Origin: Flammula alnicola
Taxonomy: Eukaryota > Basidiomycota > Agaricomycetes > Agaricales > Strophariaceae
Direction: 5' to 3'
DNA: 12,707 nt
NCBI GenBank assembly: GCA_015499995.1
Contig: JADNRV010000803.1
Coordinates: 1 to 12,707, forward strand
Positions 9,038 to 12,707 of this stretch are shown here, one piece after another. Both the position numbers and the translations under genes were made by a program. How positions within the stretch are numbered: position 1 is the first letter of the stretch; the number at the start of each line of letters is the position of its first letter. The notes below the pieces were generated by a model. The model had not been told where the DNA came from, ran no database searches, and saw only the letters and a program-made list of their open reading frames with translations.

Positions 9038-9818
9038 ATGTTTTCGCTTTCAAGCCCACTGTCACTTTGTGCAATCCCTATTATGTGGCTCATTGCCTAC
9101 TACCCTTCCACTGTCCGGGTAGGCGTCTAACATCTATTTTTCTGTCCAAAATTGGCCCCGTCACTTACCCCTGTGTATATTCTAGTTGATCATCATGAAC
9201 ACACAGAGCGAATACAACAAGTAAAGGGCTTCGTCTTTCTTTAGTGCCCGATGCCCTAATTCATATCTCGAATTTATCTCAGTGTTCAGCCTCGCAGTAA
9301 CCTGCTAGAAATTGAAAGCAAGAAAGGAATTTCTCCTCAAATGGCCGCGGTATCCAGCGCATGGAAGGTGCCCATTGTGGTAAGTATGCATATCAGACTG
9401 CTGTTCTAAGACCAAGTCTTCGCCCTACTGATATTTCATCGCAGAATACACTCGAAACCTGCCCCTTTCTTTGGCCTCGCAGTTATAACGGGAAATTACG
9501 CGGGAATCGACAATGTTACACTGAATATTGTGTCTGGTCTTTAGTATGTCCACTTCTGTTTCTTTTGCGGTGTCTTGTACTCATTATCGCACGTTTTATT
9601 AGCCTGCCGCTCGAATCCTCTATACTTACATTTATATAACCAGAGCAATGCGGTACACGCGTTCTTTCGGTACGTCTTGTTTTCCTTTACATTCGAGGCG
9701 AGTTTGATTTAATTTTTTTCATTGATACAACCCATCTGTTCGTATTAACAGAAGTTTCGTATGGGTGATATCGATAAGTGCGTATATATTCGACCGATCA
9801 TCAAGCCATGGTAGGTGA
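9038..9818 (+). pseudogene. Second MAPEG copy, decayed by several frame breaks
   Basis: Exon-like blocks: 9038-9118, 9186-9220, 9283-9379, 9445-9543, 9603-9669 and 9752-9818, with GT-AG gaps of 59-82 nt. The first block (LSLCAIPIMWLIAYYPSTVR) parallels LSLYSIPVIWFTGFYPHTLK of the intact gene. The second block is 35 nt, exactly as in the intact gene, with the same phases. MAPEG motifs follow: VQPRSN, RMEGAH, TGNYAGIDNVTLNIVSGL and ARILYTYIYI. They do not share one frame. Single-base shifts are needed near 9345-9358 (before RMEGAH), at the 9379/9445 junction, at the CCCTTTCTTT run near 9463-9472, and at the start of the fifth block (~9603-9607). The last block opens with RSF as in the intact gene, then diverges and ends at TGA 9816-9818. 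The copy has an intron after GAHCG that the intact gene lacks, and lacks the intact gene's introns after FAAV and inside its last coding segment. So it is an old paralog, not a recent copy. Assembly indels are an alternative cause. Confidence 0.8.
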
Positions 9819-9848
9819 CCGATGGATTTGTTACATAGCCTTTCCGTT

Positions 9849-10046
9849 CTACCTCTTCATGAAATCGGCGTATTTGCTGGGACCGCAGGCCTTATAAACA
9901 CGGACTACAGGTTTTGTGGCGGAATTCCAGTACTGCTCATTGTCATTTTCGGGCTCCTGGGTCGTATCACGTAGAGGTTTTGCATATTCACACTGCTGCA
10001 GATTAGGTGGGCTTGCATATGGTGTGGGCACTGTGGCCTTCCCCAT
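9849..10046 (-). CDS. Doubtful small ORF, 65 residues
   Basis: A hydrophilic 65-residue frame begins MGKATVPTPYASPPN and ends KYADFMKR, tail to tail with the MAPEG pseudogene (31 bases between ends). It has no domain I recognise, no signal peptide and a poor start context (CCTATGG). It could be a chance frame or a lone exon. Confidence 0.15.
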   Translation of the reverse strand: MGKATVPTPYASPPNLQQCEYAKPLRDTTQEPENDNEQYWNSATKPVVRVYKACGPSKYADFMKR

Positions 10047-10553
10047 AGGATTTAAGGAGATCCGTAGTCGGGACTTTCTGCGCCCTCAAATTTTATCGAG
10101 AAAATTAGTGCGAGTTTGCGACTACTAGTCGAAGTGGGAGATCGCGAGATATTGCCTGGAGATAGCTCATAAGACCTCCTCAGTGAAAGCAAGATATTTT
10201 TGGACAACTGGAGAATTCTGTGGTCTCGATATCGTCGAGATCATGATCAGATCATATCACCGACGCAGATAGGTGCCTAATATAGCTATTCGAACTCCAA
10301 ATAGCGTAAGGTAACGAGAGTGGCGGAAGTAAATTCAGCATCTGCTTACTCTTTGCATTGGTATATTCTTAACATTGGATGTCGCATGGCACCACCTGCG
10401 CACAGATCAAAGAACACGTTGAGATGATCGCGACAGGTTTGCTGATAGCAGATAAGCGTTTAATATCGTGAGAGGCACGTTGTCTTCCCAAAGACAACCC
10501 TGGAAAGACCATGAAAAATACATCGGAGCATTGCCGTGTGAGACTGTGAGTGG

Positions 10554-10580
10554 AGACATCTCTAGAGTCTAGAGACGTCT
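10554..10580. repeat. 13-bp inverted repeat around one central base
   Basis: AGACATCTCTAGA, G, TCTAGAGACGTCT. The arms match at 12 of 13 positions. A further short pair, GACCAT (10507-10512) and ATGGTC (10582-10587), lies outside it. Confidence 0.8.
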
Positions 10581-10955
10581 TATGGTCCGGCATACGGTAT
10601 CGTCAAAAATAAACAGCGCATATGGCATATTATTTGAGCTATAGTTTGAAGAGGTGGACGTTTGGCTCTGCAGGGTGAAAACCCCTTCAGGAAGGGTACC
10701 TTCTTAAAGACGCAAAATGCTTCCGGGAAGGACAGCCTCGACAAATCTCTTGCTTGATTGATTCGGCATGCAGAATGGCAGAAAGTCGGACTTTCAACGA
10801 TTCTGAAAATCTGAAACGATTCAGGAATTCTAAATGCTACGGGAAGTCATCTATTGCTAAGAATCGCGATGCACAACTTCTAACCTATTATACTAGTACT
10901 ACTGCGGGAAAACCCATGGTCGAGTTGATCGAGGTGATGGAGAGGCAACGGCGGA

Positions 10956-10988
10956 GCGCGGCAGTGTGCCAGTCGGATCCTGCCGCGC
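10956..10988. repeat. GC-rich stem-loop, 9-bp arms
   Basis: GCGCGGCAG at 10956-10964 pairs perfectly with CTGCCGCGC at 10980-10988, leaving a 15-nt loop, within a locally GC-rich patch. Confidence 0.8.
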
Positions 10989-11044
10989 CCTCGCCGGACC
11001 GAATATGTTTAAGTAAAGTTTGTTTATGTTTATCTAAAGGGATG

Positions 11045-11169
11045 ACGCGTGACGCGTGACAAGGCGCCAAAAGAGTAGGCTCTGTTCTGCTTCAAGTTTC
11101 AACGACGTCCCGGCCTTCCAATGTCAGCCGCTTGTCCAATCGTCAGCCTCAATCGGGTGTTGGTATAAG
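11045..11169 (+). promoter_or_regulatory. Promoter-like cluster: two ACGCGT boxes, GGCGCCAAAA, GACGTC, two CCAAT, TATAAG
   Basis: ACGCGT occurs at 11045-11050 and 11052-11057, phased 7 bases apart. GGCGCCAAAA follows at 11063-11072, GACGTC at 11104-11109, CCAAT at 11118-11122 and 11136-11140, and TATAAG at 11164-11169. ACGCGT is the MluI cell-cycle box read by MBF in yeasts, and GGCGCCAAA resembles the E2F-type site. The cluster lies 180-310 bases before the ATG at 11353 and most likely serves that gene. The role is inferred from motifs alone. Confidence 0.45.
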
Positions 11170-11352
11170 TTTCATTGTGATTCATGGAAACGTTCTTCAG
11201 GTCTGTCCTTCTGACCGTCATCTGGGACATTTCCTACGCAATTCCTAGTACCCAGACACTGGCACATCTTTGCCACGGAGCACACTACACCCACACTCGC
11301 TTAGATCTACAAGCCCACACGGCACTCCCTTCGTTTACCATTCGTTTCAACA

Positions 11353-12707
11353 ATGAGCTCTTCTTTTGCGAGAAGGCTCCCATTTTGGATCCTTTTAGCT
11401 CTTTTTGGTCGTGCGTATACCGGCGTGGCGCTCGCAATACCCACACCTAGGAACAATTCGAACAAGAATACAGGCCCTCTGAGACCAGGACCGGTCAATG
11501 CCAGAGCAGAGTCCGACTTCGTCACGATGTACGGCCTTTACGACACCTCTCCCCCCTTGGAAGATTCGGCCGACGGAGGTCCAAGACTAGCGCCCATCCC
11601 AGAAGTCTTTGTGGCTATGACCCAGGCGGCAACCTCCACGGGTACTTCGGAGCCAACTATGGCAACCCCTACCGCTACTGCGATATATCCTCTCGGATCC
11701 CCGCCAATGCAGGGGCCAGGTTTAGTTGTGCTTTCCTCTACGATGCTTCCAGGGTTCACCGCTCCTACCCCCGGTCCAAGTGCTACTAGCATTAGCGACG
11801 CTGCAGAAGGTGCCTCAAATCGCGCCGTTACTCCGTCTGGCAGAGTCATCATCCTTGGATCTGTCATTGGTGGCATCCTCTTCATCGCCCTGTGCGTTTT
11901 CTTGGTGTTAGATCCAGCCATTACAAGAAAGCTTTGTTGTTGTTTCTGCCGGTTGAGAAAGCGTTCCAAAGAGGGCAAAGAAGACAAGGGTATCTCGCAT
12001 ACCTCATCCTGGGTCAATGTAGAGCTTCCCAAGCATTCCTCCATCGCAACTGAAAAGGATGGCTCGCCTTCGCCCAAGAAAGGCGAGGACACGTTAGTTG
12101 ATATCCCAGCCAGTCCGGCTCCTGCGTCCAAGTTTTCCATCTGTTCTTCAGAGTACCTCGGAGCGTCATCTCGTGATTCGGGTGTAACATCGGACTCCGC
12201 TTCTAGTCGTACCGTGAAAGCCTCTGTTACTTTTGCTGATGGATCTGCTCCCGTCCGGCCTCCTCGCCCTCCCACTGCAGACAGTCCGGCACTCTCAGAC
12301 TCCGTCTATCTCGCCTGTTCAGATCAACCCTATGTCATCATCGCCCCTCAGCCACTTACGGAAGCTGACATGAGATGCGGTGCCTCAACTGAGCCGCTGA
12401 AGAAGCTCTTGACCCCGAGCGAGTTCTTTGCGCTTCACGTTCCGGGAGTCCTCGCTGGATTCTCGACCAAGACCGATACTAGGCTTCGTCGGCGGTGCCC
12501 GAGAGGCGCGTCTCGTACAGTAGGAAGAGGGAATCACAGCATTCACGTGCGAAGAGCACGCCTCTGTTGTTGGGAATGGCGTCGTCCAGAATGTCCTCGA
12601 GGAGCTCGATAGTGGATTTTGAGACCGACTCTGGGTCGATCGTCTCGCGTGTTACAAAGCACCGCAGGAGCAGATCCGCGTCTGGGTGGGCATACCCAGA
12701 TCGACCC
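11353..12707 (+). CDS. Type I single-pass membrane protein, partial, frame change near 12481
   Basis: The start AACAATGAG at 11353 has A at -3. Residues 1-28 form a signal peptide (WILLALFG core, cleavage likely after VALA). About 135 residues rich in Ser, Thr, Pro and Gly follow, suited to O-glycosylation, then one membrane segment at about 165-187 and a Cys-rich membrane-proximal patch (KLCCCFCRLRKR, 193-204) that could be palmitoylated. The cytoplasmic tail is Ser/Pro-rich and includes PVRPPRPP. No enzymatic domain is seen; a cell-surface sensor, wall-anchor or scaffold role is only a guess. The initial frame runs to TAG at 12610-12612, but after ~12480 it turns into an Arg/Cys-rich string unlike the rest. 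From 12483 another frame is open for 75 codons to the window edge, with Ser/Arg-rich tail-like sequence (SSRMSSRSSIVDFETDSGS). Either a frameshift lies near 12481, or a weak 44-nt intron (12439-12482, GTTCCG...ACTAG) joins the two. The 3' end is outside the window. Confidence 0.65.

Larger units (their letters stand above)
9819..11040. other. Long intergenic stretch with scattered inverted repeats
   Basis: Apart from the doubtful 65-residue frame, no coding region can be supported. Palindromic elements are frequent: TCTCGA/TCGAGA at 10224-10240, ATGATCAGATCAT at 10243-10255, CCCTTC/GAAGGG at 10683-10696, and the two longer ones listed separately. A 101-codon plus-strand frame at 10754-11059 has no family features and runs through a repeat, so it is not annotated as a gene. 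Confidence 0.5.

Noticed and set aside
10683..10730. Clustered CTTC/GAAG motifs resembling heat-shock elements
   Set aside because: Only one TTCnnGAA pair has correct spacing; the other units are 3 or 7 bases apart.
10754..11059. 101-codon plus-strand frame
   Set aside because: It crosses the GC-rich stem-loop and the ACGCGT doublet and has no recognisable protein features.
11538..12275. Long 245-codon minus-strand frame
   Set aside because: It is antisense to the signal-peptide/membrane protein gene, and its open frame is explained by that gene's codon composition.

Overview
The window reads as nuclear DNA of a filamentous basidiomycete, most likely a mushroom-forming Agaricomycete. The genes are broken by 50-65 nt GT-AG introns, starts sit in A-at-minus-3 contexts, and two of the gene families (HET-domain regulators and Ndc10/Crypton-type recombinase-like proteins) are strongly amplified in that group. 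There is no sign of operons, rRNA, tRNA or CRISPR. All exon structures below were worked out by hand from splice motifs, reading phase and family resemblance; none has transcript support.

Layout, left to right. (1) 338-2332, plus strand: a four-exon gene for a ~606-residue Ndc10_II / Crypton-type tyrosine-recombinase-like protein. (2) 2549-4485, minus strand, convergent with it: a HET-domain protein whose frame is either interrupted at a perfect hairpin inside the domain or rescued by a weak 49-nt intron. (3) 4486-5565: gene-free. (4) 5566-6185, plus: a two-exon, 185-residue protein with a clear PD-(D/E)XK nuclease signature. (5) 6781-7598, plus: an intact seven-exon MAPEG membrane protein of 157 residues. 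(6) 7599-9037: no recognisable gene. (7) 9038-9818, plus: a second MAPEG copy with conserved early splice sites but several single-base frame breaks, called a pseudogene. (8) 9819-11352: no convincing gene, but several inverted repeats and a dense promoter-like cluster (two ACGCGT boxes, GGCGCCAAAA, GACGTC, two CCAAT, TATAAG). (9) 11353 to the right edge, plus: a secreted/type I single-pass membrane protein with a Cys-rich juxtamembrane stretch and Ser-rich cytoplasmic tail; the frame changes near 12481 and the gene runs off the window.

The genes do not form an obvious pathway. The left half (recombinase-derived gene, HET gene, stand-alone nuclease) has the flavour of a fast-evolving accessory or self/non-self neighbourhood; this is inference from gene content only. 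The right half is a local MAPEG duplication with one decayed copy, then a membrane protein gene. The frame breaks in up to three of the six loci mean either genuine decay or indel errors in the assembly, and raw reads would settle which.
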